Origin: Nitrospirota bacterium
GTDB taxonomy: Bacteria; Nitrospirota; Thermodesulfovibrionia; UBA6902
Assembly (NCBI GenBank): GCA_015491705.1
Contig: WFVK01000053.1
Coordinates: 1 to 9,218 of the forward strand
DNA length: 9,218 nt
Direction: 5' to 3'
Position numbers and translations under genes: made by a program. Shown here piece by piece: positions 1-6,729 of this stretch. A model generated the notes under the pieces. That model saw only the letters and a list, made by a program, of their open reading frames with translations. It had not been told where the DNA came from and searched no databases. The stretch's first letter is position 1. Each line of letters opens with the position of its first letter.

Positions 1-167
1 CCCTTTGTAAGCGTCAAATAACCCCCAAAACCTCCACCTCTCCCGCCTCACCCACAGATTTATTGATCTCAGTATAGTACAGGAAGAAGGCTATAGCATT
101 GAGTCAGGGGATGAAACAGGGTGTCAAATTGCTCCCATCTGAATTTGTCCTGAGAAATCATTTTCAG
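1..167. other. Non-coding edge, nothing recognised
   Basis: This stretch lies downstream of the minus-strand PLP enzyme gene. It begins with a pyrimidine-rich segment (about 21-55) and has no convincing reading frame, RNA gene or strong terminator. A 7-bp imperfect hairpin at 150-167 abuts the stop codon but has no T-tract on the minus strand. Confidence 0.5.
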
Positions 168-1298
168 TCAGGCGGCGGACAATGCCTGTTCTATATCCGA
201 CAAGAGATCTTCGCTGTCTTCTATTCCAACAGACAGGCGGAAGAGGCCGTCTGTTATTCCAAGCGCTGCCCGCTCCTCTCCGGTCAGCTTCTGGTGCGAT
301 GTGACCGCAGGCGCACAGATGGTGCTCTCAACACCGCCGAGGCTGAGGGCGGGCTTGATGAGATGCAGTTTTCTGACGAATTCCGGGGGCCCGGCCTTTT
401 GATTTAATTCAAAGGATACAATGGCGCCGAATCCCCTCATCTGTCTTTTCGCCGTGTCATGGCCGGGATGGTTTTTCAGCCCCGGATAGTAAACCTTGCT
501 GATGTAAGGGTTGTCCGCCAGGGCTTCAGCAATACGCCGGGCGTTGGAGCACTGTTTTTCCACGCGGATGCAAAGCGTCTTCATGCTTCTTTCAAGCAGG
601 TAGCAGGCATTTGCGTCCAGGCTGCCCCCGAGGTTGACGGCGGAATTTCTTATTTTCTCAATTAGAGACTTTGAGCTTACAACGGCGCCGCAGCAGATGT
701 CGCTGTGGCCGCTCAGGTATTTTGTGCCGCTGTGCAGCACAATATCAATGCCCAGGTCAAGGGGATTCTGGTTAACGGGTGTTGCAAAGGTGTTGTCTAT
801 GGCCGTGACTATGTTGCGGGACTTTGCAATACGGGCCACCGCCCTGATGTCGGTTATCCTGAGCAGGGGGTTGGAGGGCGATTCGATGAAGATAATCCTG
901 GTGTTTTCCTTTACCGCCCTTTCAATATCCTCCGCCTCGTTGGAGACAAAGGTATAATCGATCCCGAATCTTTCAAAGTCGGCTGTTACAAAATGGCGGG
1001 TGCCCCCGTATATATCGCCCTGAAGAACGGCATGGTCACCGCTGTTGAGGAACGCAAGCAGCACGGTGCTGATTGCAGCCATCCCGGAACTGAATATCAG
1101 GCCGTCCTCTGCATTCTCCAGCGCGCACAACTTGCCGGCTGCAGCCGTCTGGTTCGGGGTGTTGAAGTATCTCGGATATATATTATGCGGCATATCCACG
1201 TATTCAAACGCAGATGAAGTAAATACCGGGGTATTCACCCCGCGGGTTTCTCTGTCAGGGTATGTGCCGCTGTGTACGCAGCGGGTGTGTTTTTTCAT
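168..1298 (-). CDS. Trans-sulfuration PLP enzyme (cystathionine gamma-synthase / beta-lyase family)
   Basis: This is a complete 376-residue, cytosolic, fold-type I PLP enzyme of the Cys/Met metabolism family, close to the usual length of about 380-400. Visible family marks are: Y41 and R43 in YPRYFNTPNQ, the pair that holds PLP phosphate across the dimer; SSGMAA at 70-75; DIYGGT at 95-100; IDNTFATP at 167-174; the Schiff-base lysine K193 in HSGTKYLSGHSD; SLGGVES at 319-325; and RLSVGIED at 354-361. By family knowledge it makes or cleaves cystathionine (O-acyl-homoserine plus cysteine, or cystathionine to homocysteine). YGGT rather than YGCT argues against methionine gamma-lyase. Sequence alone does not separate gamma-synthase, beta-lyase and gamma-lyase, so no symbol is given. 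The ATG start is supported by a strong Shine-Dalgarno sequence. It follows the diguanylate cyclase gene by 57 bases and could be cotranscribed, though the functions look unrelated. Confidence 0.93.
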   Translation of the reverse strand: MKKHTRCVHSGTYPDRETRGVNTPVFTSSAFEYVDMPHNIYPRYFNTPNQTAAAGKLCALENAEDGLIFSSGMAAISTVLLAFLNSGDHAVLQGDIYGGTRHFVTADFERFGIDYTFVSNEAEDIERAVKENTRIIFIESPSNPLLRITDIRAVARIAKSRNIVTAIDNTFATPVNQNPLDLGIDIVLHSGTKYLSGHSDICCGAVVSSKSLIEKIRNSAVNLGGSLDANACYLLERSMKTLCIRVEKQCSNARRIAEALADNPYISKVYYPGLKNHPGHDTAKRQMRGFGAIVSFELNQKAGPPEFVRKLHLIKPALSLGGVESTICAPAVTSHQKLTGEERAALGITDGLFRLSVGIEDSEDLLSDIEQALSAA

Positions 1299-1303
1299 GT
1301 CAG

Positions 1304-1314
1304 TCCTCTCCTTT
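1304..1314 (-). promoter_or_regulatory. Ribosome binding site of the PLP enzyme gene
   Basis: Minus-strand AAAGGAGAGGA lies upstream of the ATG at 1298. GGAG is 9 bases and AGGA 5 bases from the start codon. It is the clearest Shine-Dalgarno sequence in the window and fixes the start of the gene. Confidence 0.75.
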
Positions 1315-1355
1315 CATCATCTCCCCCAGGGAGTGGCGGCATAAAGGCGTTTTGT

Positions 1356-3032
1356 TCATTCCCGCTCCGGTGCGGAACCGTGATCCTCTGAAATATCCGA
1401 TACCCGCACGCAATTGCGTCCCCCCTTCTTGGCCTGCAGCAGGGCCTTATCCGCAGCATCAAGCAGCGCCTGCACATCCGTATGCAGCGGGACAAGGCTG
1501 ACTATCCCGATGCTGGCGGTAATCCCGACCGGACCCGCTGAGGTCATCACGGGAGCCGAGGCTATGGACGCCCTCAGGCGTTCCGCGATCTCCCTTGCCA
1601 TGGACAGGCCGGTCTCCGGCAGGATTATTACGAATTCCTCCCCGCCGTAGCGCCCGATTATGTCGCGTTCGCGCAGTGCAGCGCTCAGGCGATCTGCAAC
1701 GCCGCGCAGCACATCGTCACCGGCGCTGTGGCCGCAGGTATCATTTACAACTTTAAAGTTGTCAAGGTCGAGCATGGCAACGGATACGGGACTCCGGTTC
1801 CTTACCGCGCCCGCGGTTTTCTTCGAGGCCCTCTCAAGGAGATACCGCCTGTTGGGCAGGCCGGTCAGCTCATCCCTGTTTGCCCTTTCATGAAGCGCCC
1901 TGATCGGACGGGTCACACTGAACGACAGGGGGATTGCCAGTATGCACGCCGCTATCCCAACGGCAATGGCGAGCAGGAGGTTCCTGCGCTGATTGCGCCT
2001 GATCGGACCAAGGAAGTCATCCTCGGGGGCATGTACGGCTATTATCCATGACCAGTGGTTGGCTGCACCGAAAGGGGCGAAGACGGCATTATGTGCGGCG
2101 CCGTTGACCCTGAAAGATACGAATGAAAACTGCTCCCGGTTTATCATTTTCACATCTCCGGCCTGTTCATAGGCGGCGCGCACCACGGGGTCTTCGATTT
2201 CCGAGACGCGGGCAAGCCGCAATTCGTGCGCCCCGCTGCTTGCAGGCTTTATGAGCTTGTCCATGTCGGGAAATGCCACAAGGTTCCCCTCCCGGTCGAA
2301 TATGAAGGCCGAGCCGTTCTTGCCTATCCTGAGGCTGCCGAGGAACCTGGATATATCCGTAATTTCGATATCAACGCCTATTACTCCCGTAATATTCCCG
2401 GATTCGTCAAAGACAGGGGCTGCGGTCGTGATCCCCGGAAGGCGGGATGTATAGAATACATACGGGTCGGTCCATATCAGTCTGCGCGTAAGACGGGCCC
2501 TTTTGAACCACGGCCGTACTCTCGGATCATATGTATCATCCGGATCGAACCTGCGGGAGAGTACCCTGAAAGACGCATCGCGGCGGATGAACTCCGTCCT
2601 CCGGCCATCCCCGTCGATTGATATGAGCTTGGACAGGTATCCTCCGTTGCCGTCATGCTTGACATATACGAATGCCCCGTTGGAGAAACCGAAGTATATC
2701 CCTGCAAACTGGGGATTTACGCGGAGCTGCTCAAAGAAATAAAGTTCCATGGCGCCTGTATCACCTGCTGAAACCACGTCATGATTTGCAAGGTTTCTTG
2801 TCAGGTGGGCGGCCTTTTCAGCAGGCGCAAGAAACTCCTTGGTGCGGTCGATCGACTCGGTCACGACGCTCGTCATGATTTGCTTCATATGGTCGAGGAG
2901 AACTTTTTCAGTGGATGCACGTGAGGCTATCAGGATCGCCGCAACGGTCACAACCTGCAAGGATATAAGCCCGACGGTCAGCAGGTACCTTACCGGCTCT
3001 TTTATTTTATTGCTTTCAGAGCGTGGCAGCAT
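1356..3032 (-). CDS. Membrane Cache-domain diguanylate cyclase (GGDEF)
   Basis: This 558-residue inner-membrane sensor is predicted to make cyclic di-GMP from two GTP. Order of parts: TM helix about 15-37; periplasmic dCache-type sensor about 40-345, with DPRVRPWF (169-176), TDPYVFYTS (188-196) and GVIGVDIEI (216-224); second TM about 350-372; then GGDEF domain 386-545. The active site looks intact: DELTGLPNRR (387-396), LDLDNFK (421-427), NDTCGHSAGDD (430-440) and GGEEF (463-467). The product-inhibition I-site RERD (454-457) sits five residues before GGEEF, as in feedback-controlled cyclases. A HAMP domain is nearly absent: only about 12 residues (VTRPIRAL and a few more) separate TM2 from the GGDEF start. 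No EAL domain is present. No clear Shine-Dalgarno sequence precedes the ATG. The ligand of the Cache domain is unknown. It lies 75 bases after the glycosyltransferase gene. Confidence 0.95.
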   Translation of the reverse strand: MLPRSESNKIKEPVRYLLTVGLISLQVVTVAAILIASRASTEKVLLDHMKQIMTSVVTESIDRTKEFLAPAEKAAHLTRNLANHDVVSAGDTGAMELYFFEQLRVNPQFAGIYFGFSNGAFVYVKHDGNGGYLSKLISIDGDGRRTEFIRRDASFRVLSRRFDPDDTYDPRVRPWFKRARLTRRLIWTDPYVFYTSRLPGITTAAPVFDESGNITGVIGVDIEITDISRFLGSLRIGKNGSAFIFDREGNLVAFPDMDKLIKPASSGAHELRLARVSEIEDPVVRAAYEQAGDVKMINREQFSFVSFRVNGAAHNAVFAPFGAANHWSWIIAVHAPEDDFLGPIRRNQRRNLLLAIAVGIAACILAIPLSFSVTRPIRALHERANRDELTGLPNRRYLLERASKKTAGAVRNRSPVSVAMLDLDNFKVVNDTCGHSAGDDVLRGVADRLSAALRERDIIGRYGGEEFVIILPETGLSMAREIAERLRASIASAPVMTSAGPVGITASIGIVSLVPLHTDVQALLDAADKALLQAKKGGRNCVRVSDISEDHGSAPERE

Positions 3033-3086
3033 AGACCAGGGCCCATTACGGTACGGCTTCCGCCGTTACGGGTAGAGTGTTTTCTG

Positions 3087-3112
3087 TTAAAAAATATGAT
3101 AAGGGTTTTATC
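3087..3112 (-). terminator. Weak terminator-like hairpin after the GT39 gene
   Basis: Read on the minus strand, GATAA-AACCC-TTATC (5-bp AT-rich stem, 5-base loop, plus 3098-3112) is followed by ATATTTTTTAA. The hairpin overlaps the stop codon of the glycosyltransferase gene. The stem is weak, so efficient termination is doubtful. Confidence 0.25.
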
Positions 3113-4736
3113 CCGGGTTATATTTTACCTTAAACAGTTTAATAAGCTTCCCGGAGCGGTCTTCATAAGCAAGGGTGACATCATCGGAATATTTGTCCAT
3201 TTGTTTTAACCTGTCATAAAATTCCCATCTGCCCAGCAGGCGTTCATCTATAACGATGTAATCAACCCTGTATAGTTTTGCAAAATGGACGAGGTCGGCG
3301 ATATCGGCATACGGCAGCCATGTGAATCTTGCACCGCTGTAAAAGCTGACCCAGGGCTGCCTGCTCATGACATTGAGTTTTTCATACTCAGGTGAGATAT
3401 TGTTTTTCAGAAAATAACCGGCATTTATTTCTTCGATCGGATAGGGTGTTTTGACGGCGTTGGAAAACATGAGGTAAGGCAGCGTGCTCAGGATGAATAC
3501 CGCAATGATTATGTATTTGATATTCTTCACGGTGAACGAGGCAAGCCTGTCTCTCCCGAACCCGTAAAAATCAAACAATGCAGACAGGGCGGGTCTGGAA
3601 TTGGCAAAACCGATGGAAGAGAAGAAAACGAGGAACAATACCGTCAGAAGGGTGTGTCTCTCCATAATGAGGATAACGGGATTAACCAGGAAAAACATCA
3701 ACGGGAATAAAATGAATATCAGCCTGCTTCTATCCCTGAACAGATCTTTATAGAAGAAAGCAAAAAACAGGGGCAGCATAATGGGCACCAGTAACTTGAA
3801 CAGTATCTTTATTTCTTCGATAATGTTTTTCCCGTATTTCTTCAGGAAGAAGCCCGGGTGTTTGACTACAAAGCCGGCAAAAGAGGCCCGATTGTTTTCA
3901 TCAAAGAATCTCACCTGGTTTTTCTCCTTATTCAGTGAATAAACAGGTCTGTCATAATCGGGATTGCCTTCGGAATTCATTAAGTCATGGTAACTTTTCT
4001 TCATCTCCGCAATGAATGTGGCAACAGAGGATTTGCCTGACAGGGAAAACCTGCCGGTGGATTTTTTAAGGAACAGCATGTATGGGGAGATGACCAGGAT
4101 GAAGAGTGAAAATACAATGAGGATTTTCATTATCTGCTTCTTGTTCCTGAAGGGATTTAATCCGTTCGAATATAAAAAGGGCAGCAGCAGCAGCAGTATG
4201 CCCTCCGGTCTTGTCAGGTATGCCATGCCGGTTAACAGGCCTGCGGGTATGTAGAGGAGGATATTGTCTTTTCTGGCTGAGATTATGAACAAATAAATGG
4301 CAGAGAATGCAAAACAGTAGAATAATGCATCCGTCTGCCCTATCACCGACATTTTAAGCGCCAGTGGAAGGGCGGCAAAGGCAAAAGCGGCAAAGAGACC
4401 GGCCTCCTCGTTATATATCTCTCTGCCTATCAGGTAAAACAGGAAAATGGTTATAAGGCTTGCAATCAGAGATACCAGTTTGCCCGAAAGAAAGAGATCG
4501 TTGATGAACAGATTCATTATTCCGACAAACAGGGGGTATCCGGGTGGGAAGAAAATGCCCATATTGAAATTTTCACCGAAGGCATATCTGCCGTTTTCAA
4601 CCAGGTTTTTCCCGAGGCGTGCGAAAAAGGCGGGATTGTTCCCGATGAATACTTCATTCCTGAAAAGGATGATTCTTACTGCGAGTCCGGCCAGGAAGAT
4701 GCCCGCCAATATCAGATGTTCTCTTTTGATCTTCAT
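3108..4736 (-). CDS. GT39 / ArnT-like polyprenyl-phosphate-sugar glycosyltransferase, multi-spanning
   Basis: This is a 542-residue integral membrane protein with about ten to eleven hydrophobic helices (starting near residues 8, 65, 87, 112, 138, 160, 203, 310, 338, 360 and 407) and a soluble C-terminal domain from about 425. It matches the dolichyl-phosphate-mannose/ArnT-like (PMT_2) pattern: an N-terminal helix then a periplasmic loop, FFPPGYPLF (62-70), TRPEG (175-179), and a C-terminal region VMSRQPWVSFYSGARF (456-471) ending in VDYIVIDER (491-499). Family members move a sugar from a polyprenyl phosphate carrier onto lipid A, glycan or protein on the outer face of the inner membrane. The acceptor here is unknown. 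The usual acidic residue of the first loop is not evident (33-40 read NNPAFFAR). The gene is AT-richer than its neighbours. Starts at 4757 (ATG) and 4790 (GTG) are also open, but they fall inside a repeated terminator-like element, so 4736 is preferred. No start has a good Shine-Dalgarno sequence. Confidence 0.88.
   Translation of the reverse strand: MKIKREHLILAGIFLAGLAVRIILFRNEVFIGNNPAFFARLGKNLVENGRYAFGENFNMGIFFPPGYPLFVGIMNLFINDLFLSGKLVSLIASLITIFLFYLIGREIYNEEAGLFAAFAFAALPLALKMSVIGQTDALFYCFAFSAIYLFIISARKDNILLYIPAGLLTGMAYLTRPEGILLLLLPFLYSNGLNPFRNKKQIMKILIVFSLFILVISPYMLFLKKSTGRFSLSGKSSVATFIAEMKKSYHDLMNSEGNPDYDRPVYSLNKEKNQVRFFDENNRASFAGFVVKHPGFFLKKYGKNIIEEIKILFKLLVPIMLPLFFAFFYKDLFRDRSRLIFILFPLMFFLVNPVILIMERHTLLTVLFLVFFSSIGFANSRPALSALFDFYGFGRDRLASFTVKNIKYIIIAVFILSTLPYLMFSNAVKTPYPIEEINAGYFLKNNISPEYEKLNVMSRQPWVSFYSGARFTWLPYADIADLVHFAKLYRVDYIVIDERLLGRWEFYDRLKQMDKYSDDVTLAYEDRSGKLIKLFKVKYNPG
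4181..4197. repeat. Short CAG/CTG trinucleotide run in the GT39 gene
   Basis: Five tandem CAG-type units on the plus strand encode part of a leucine run (LLLLLP, residues 181-186 of the glycosyltransferase) on the minus strand. A gain or loss of units would keep the frame, so it is at most a length-variable leucine tract inside a membrane helix. Confidence 0.5.
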
Positions 4737-4745
4737 AGGTCTGCT

Positions 4746-4770
4746 TTGCAGTTGCATAAAAATATCGCCC
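4746..4770 (-). repeat. Terminator-like repeat, copy 1
   Basis: Plus-strand TTGCAGTTGCATAAAAA followed by TATCGCCC nearly matches 4888-4912. The differences are one substitution, one extra A, and a second substitution before the final CCC. It forms the 3' arm and T-tract side of a hairpin on the minus strand. It overlaps the two upstream alternative starts of the glycosyltransferase, which argues that they are not used. Confidence 0.6.
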
Positions 4771-4786
4771 ATCTCACAGGCGGGCG
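4758..4786 (-). terminator. Terminator-like hairpin upstream of the GT39 gene
   Basis: On the minus strand CGCCC, an 11-base loop and GGGCG are followed by ATATTTTTATGC. The stem is 5 bp and GC-only. It is placed to stop read-through from the redox operon into the glycosyltransferase. The loop is rather long for a classical intrinsic terminator. Confidence 0.35.
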
Positions 4787-4887
4787 GCACTCTTTGTGCA
4801 ACATTGTGTATTACTCCGTCTCCGGCTTTCTATGATAATCTATTATAAAAAATTTTATATTATTTATTACAGGCCGGTGTTCCGGTC

Positions 4888-4912
4888 TTGCAGTCGCATA
4901 AAAAATATCCCC
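4888..4912 (-). repeat. Terminator-like repeat, copy 2
   Basis: Plus-strand TTGCAGTCGCATAAAAAA followed by TATCCCC is the partner of 4746-4770. A rearranged relative of the same element occurs at 7894-7918 on the plus strand (GCCCGCTTGTGATGG then TTTTTATGCG). Confidence 0.6.
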
Positions 4913-4922
4913 TGAGTGGGGA
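4900..4922 (-). terminator. Likely intrinsic terminator of the redox operon
   Basis: On the minus strand TCCCC-ACTCA-GGGGA (5-bp stem, 5-base loop) is followed at once by TATTTTTTATG. It lies about 170 bases after the stop of the iron-sulfur gene and is the best terminator candidate in the window. The stem is short. Confidence 0.45.
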
Positions 4923-4971
4923 GCCTGCTGTAAAACCCTGTTTAAGGTTCAGGGGTTGTGGTTCAGGGTTG
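4918..4971 (+). repeat. GGTTCAGGG intergenic repeat, copy 1
   Basis: It contains GCTGTAAAACCCTG, then AAGGTTCAGGGG, then GTGGTTCAGGGTTG. The same order of motifs occurs at 7838-7886 with a 5-base shorter middle. Both copies are intergenic and flank the two-gene redox operon in the same orientation. Confidence 0.65.
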
Positions 4972-5031
4972 AACGCTTATAAGGCGGGGGATACTTTTTC
5001 CCTTAGGGTGTCGCAGATAAAACTTTTCCTT

Positions 5032-5061
5032 CATGCTTTCCAGCCCGCCCAGGCAAGCATG
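5032..5061. repeat. Inverted repeat CATGCTT...AAGCATG
   Basis: A perfect 7-bp inverted repeat (5032-5038 with 5055-5061) surrounds a 16-base GC-rich loop, 33 bases past the stop of the iron-sulfur gene. There is no T-tract on either side, so it is more likely a 3' stem-loop than an intrinsic terminator. Confidence 0.45.
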
Positions 5062-5094
5062 ATGTTGGGGTGAACTCGGCAGCCTGATACGGCC

Positions 5095-6729
5095 TTATTC
5101 ATCATCCCATTTAATGAATGCAGGCAGCCCGGCCATGGCGTTGACCATAAGTTCAGCCATCCCCGTGTATGATATGTTGAATTTTTCGCCGAGTCCGTAG
5201 TGGCCTATGATCTCCCTCATGCTGCCCTTGCAGTTTGAGCACGGCGCTATGATACATTTCTTCACATCCGGGCCGATGATATCTCCAAATACTTCGAGAA
5301 TCTGCCTTGTTTTCAATCTCTGGCTTGTCTTTATTTTCCACTGGTCGAAGTTATAGGAGCGCATGAGGCCGAATCCGGAACCGCCGCCGCAGCAGTAGTT
5401 TCTCACGCCGTGAGGCTCCATCTCCCTGAACTGCGGGCATATCCTGTTAATGACATTCCTCTGCGGCCTGACAATGCCCATCATGCGGGTTATACTGCAC
5501 GGATCCTGGAGGGTCACGGGGAAATTGTTTTTCATGGGATCAAATTTGACGGCCCCGCTGTTTACTATCTCGCGGAAGAGCGGGAAACAGCTTTCCCGGG
5601 GGATCTCCGAAAGACTCAGGTCACCCGGGAACACCCTGTCGCCCGTTACGCAGAAGACCTTGTGCGCATGCCCGCACTCTCCCGCCACTATCTTTTTCAC
5701 TCCCAGTTCCCCGGCGATCCTGAGATGACGAAGCCCTATCCGCGCCAGCTCGATGTCATCGAAAAAGAGCCCGTAGTTAACCGCGTCCATTCCCACGGCC
5801 TCGCTGCTGAGGGTGTAGTTTATCCCTGCTGCATCGAAAAGGACCGCGAAGGCCTCCACGCTGTCGGGCCATGAAATAAACTCCCCTGCATTGTGATACA
5901 GGAGGATATCCGCCCCTTTCCTGTCCAGGGGGATATTTACCTTCCTGCCCGTCCTTTCGTGTATATCCTCCTCCATAAATTCAATTATGTTCTTCAGGCC
6001 CGCCTCCGTCATCCCCGCGGCTGAACCTTGCAGGAGATGTTTACGCGTGCCTTTCCGGAAGAGTTCCTCGGGTGCAATGCCCATCTCCTGGCTGAAAAGC
6101 TTTCTTATCTCCCGGGCTATCAGGGCGTTATCCACCCCCACGGGGCATGCCTGTGCGCATCTCCTGCACAGTCCGCAGCGGTAAGAGGACTCGAGCAGCC
6201 TTATCACCGTCTTGTGGTTAAGCTCTATGTCCGCGCCTGCAAAGCGCCTGAGTATCCTTCCCCCTGCGGTGAAATATCTCCTGTAGAGCCTTCTCAGCAC
6301 CTCTGTCCTGTGGGTCGGTTTATATATCTCCTGCCTGCCGCTGGCCAGATATACATGGCACTGTTCGGCGCATGTCTGGCAGTTGGTGCAGTAGTCCAGG
6401 GAGAGTCTGAATATCTGCAGAAACGGCCAGTTGTCCTGCGGGTCAAGCAGCTTTCCCAGCCCGCTGAGAAAGCCTTCCACCAGTCTCCTCTTGTCATCAT
6501 CCGACACGGGATGCGGTATGCCCAGTGGAGTAAAGCCGTCAAAAGACAGATCGTACCTGCTGCACAGGTGAGGGGGGGCAGGCGTTACAGGGGGTTCGCT
6601 GTCTATAAAAGGCAGTTCAATCAGGTCCCCCGGCTCCAGTGAATAAAGGGGCTCGTCCGTTAATACGGCTATATCCCGGAGACTCCCTGTCTTTTTCTCA
6701 CTCACCTGTCTCACCTGCTCCGGCTGCAT
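5095..6729 (-). CDS. HdrD/DsrK/TmcB-like iron-sulfur protein with CCG domains
   Basis: This 544-residue protein is a soluble or membrane-attached electron-transfer subunit. An N-terminal part of about 110 residues precedes two ferredoxin-type [4Fe-4S] motifs: C114/C117/C120/C124 and C185/C188/C191/C195. Two CCG-type modules follow. The first (about 273-355) keeps only one cysteine, in GECGHAH (C352). The second has C411, C446-C447 and C497/C500 (PCSNC), the set that binds a noncubane [4Fe-4S] cluster in HdrB/HdrD and DsrK. It resembles TmcB/DsrK-type proteins of sulfate reducers, which pass electrons between a membrane cytochrome b partner and a cytoplasmic thiol/disulfide substrate. The substrate here is unknown. 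Its start overlaps the end of the membrane-subunit gene. An in-frame GTG at 6705 with AGGTGA five bases upstream would shorten it by eight residues and reduce the overlap to 8 bases. Translation coupling is likely. Confidence 0.92.
   Translation of the reverse strand: MQPEQVRQVSEKKTGSLRDIAVLTDEPLYSLEPGDLIELPFIDSEPPVTPAPPHLCSRYDLSFDGFTPLGIPHPVSDDDKRRLVEGFLSGLGKLLDPQDNWPFLQIFRLSLDYCTNCQTCAEQCHVYLASGRQEIYKPTHRTEVLRRLYRRYFTAGGRILRRFAGADIELNHKTVIRLLESSYRCGLCRRCAQACPVGVDNALIAREIRKLFSQEMGIAPEELFRKGTRKHLLQGSAAGMTEAGLKNIIEFMEEDIHERTGRKVNIPLDRKGADILLYHNAGEFISWPDSVEAFAVLFDAAGINYTLSSEAVGMDAVNYGLFFDDIELARIGLRHLRIAGELGVKKIVAGECGHAHKVFCVTGDRVFPGDLSLSEIPRESCFPLFREIVNSGAVKFDPMKNNFPVTLQDPCSITRMMGIVRPQRNVINRICPQFREMEPHGVRNYCCGGGSGFGLMRSYNFDQWKIKTSQRLKTRQILEVFGDIIGPDVKKCIIAPCSNCKGSMREIIGHYGLGEKFNISYTGMAELMVNAMAGLPAFIKWDDE

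Larger units (their letters stand above)
4737..5094. other. 358-base intergenic spacer with repeats and terminator-like hairpins
   Basis: This spacer lies between the iron-sulfur gene and the glycosyltransferase gene and has no supported coding sequence. It holds two copies of a terminator-like repeat (4746-4770 and 4888-4912), one copy of the GGTTCAGGG repeat (4918-4971), a very AT-rich block (4831-4870) and a 7-bp inverted repeat (5032-5061). Minus-strand TATAAT at 4847-4842 could be a -10 box for the glycosyltransferase, but no good -35 accompanies it. Confidence 0.6.

Noticed and set aside
150..167. Hairpin CTGAGAA...TTTTCAG as terminator of the PLP enzyme gene
   Set aside because: It overlaps the stop codon region, has a G-U pair and lacks a T-tract on the minus strand.
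168..1298. Methionine gamma-lyase assignment
   Set aside because: The loop reads YGGT, without the cysteine typical of methionine gamma-lyases.
1299..1355. SAM riboswitch or other leader upstream of the trans-sulfuration gene
   Set aside because: Only 57 bases separate it from the preceding gene, too short for a SAM riboswitch. The 5-bp CTCCC/GGGAG hairpin at 1321-1333 has no further structure.
2226..2621. Plus-strand open frame of 131 codons
   Set aside because: It lies wholly antisense to the Cache domain of the diguanylate cyclase and shows no domain features.
3047..3072. Hairpin ACGGC-TTCC-GCCGT as terminator
   Set aside because: The stem is only 5 bp with no T-tract on either strand.
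4947..4971. GGTTCAGGG units as a CRISPR array or telomere-like array
   Set aside because: There are only two units per locus, with no regular spacers, and they are very short.
4888..5073. Plus-strand open frame of 61 codons
   Set aside because: It is made of intergenic repeat and terminator sequence, with no family resemblance and no ribosome binding site.
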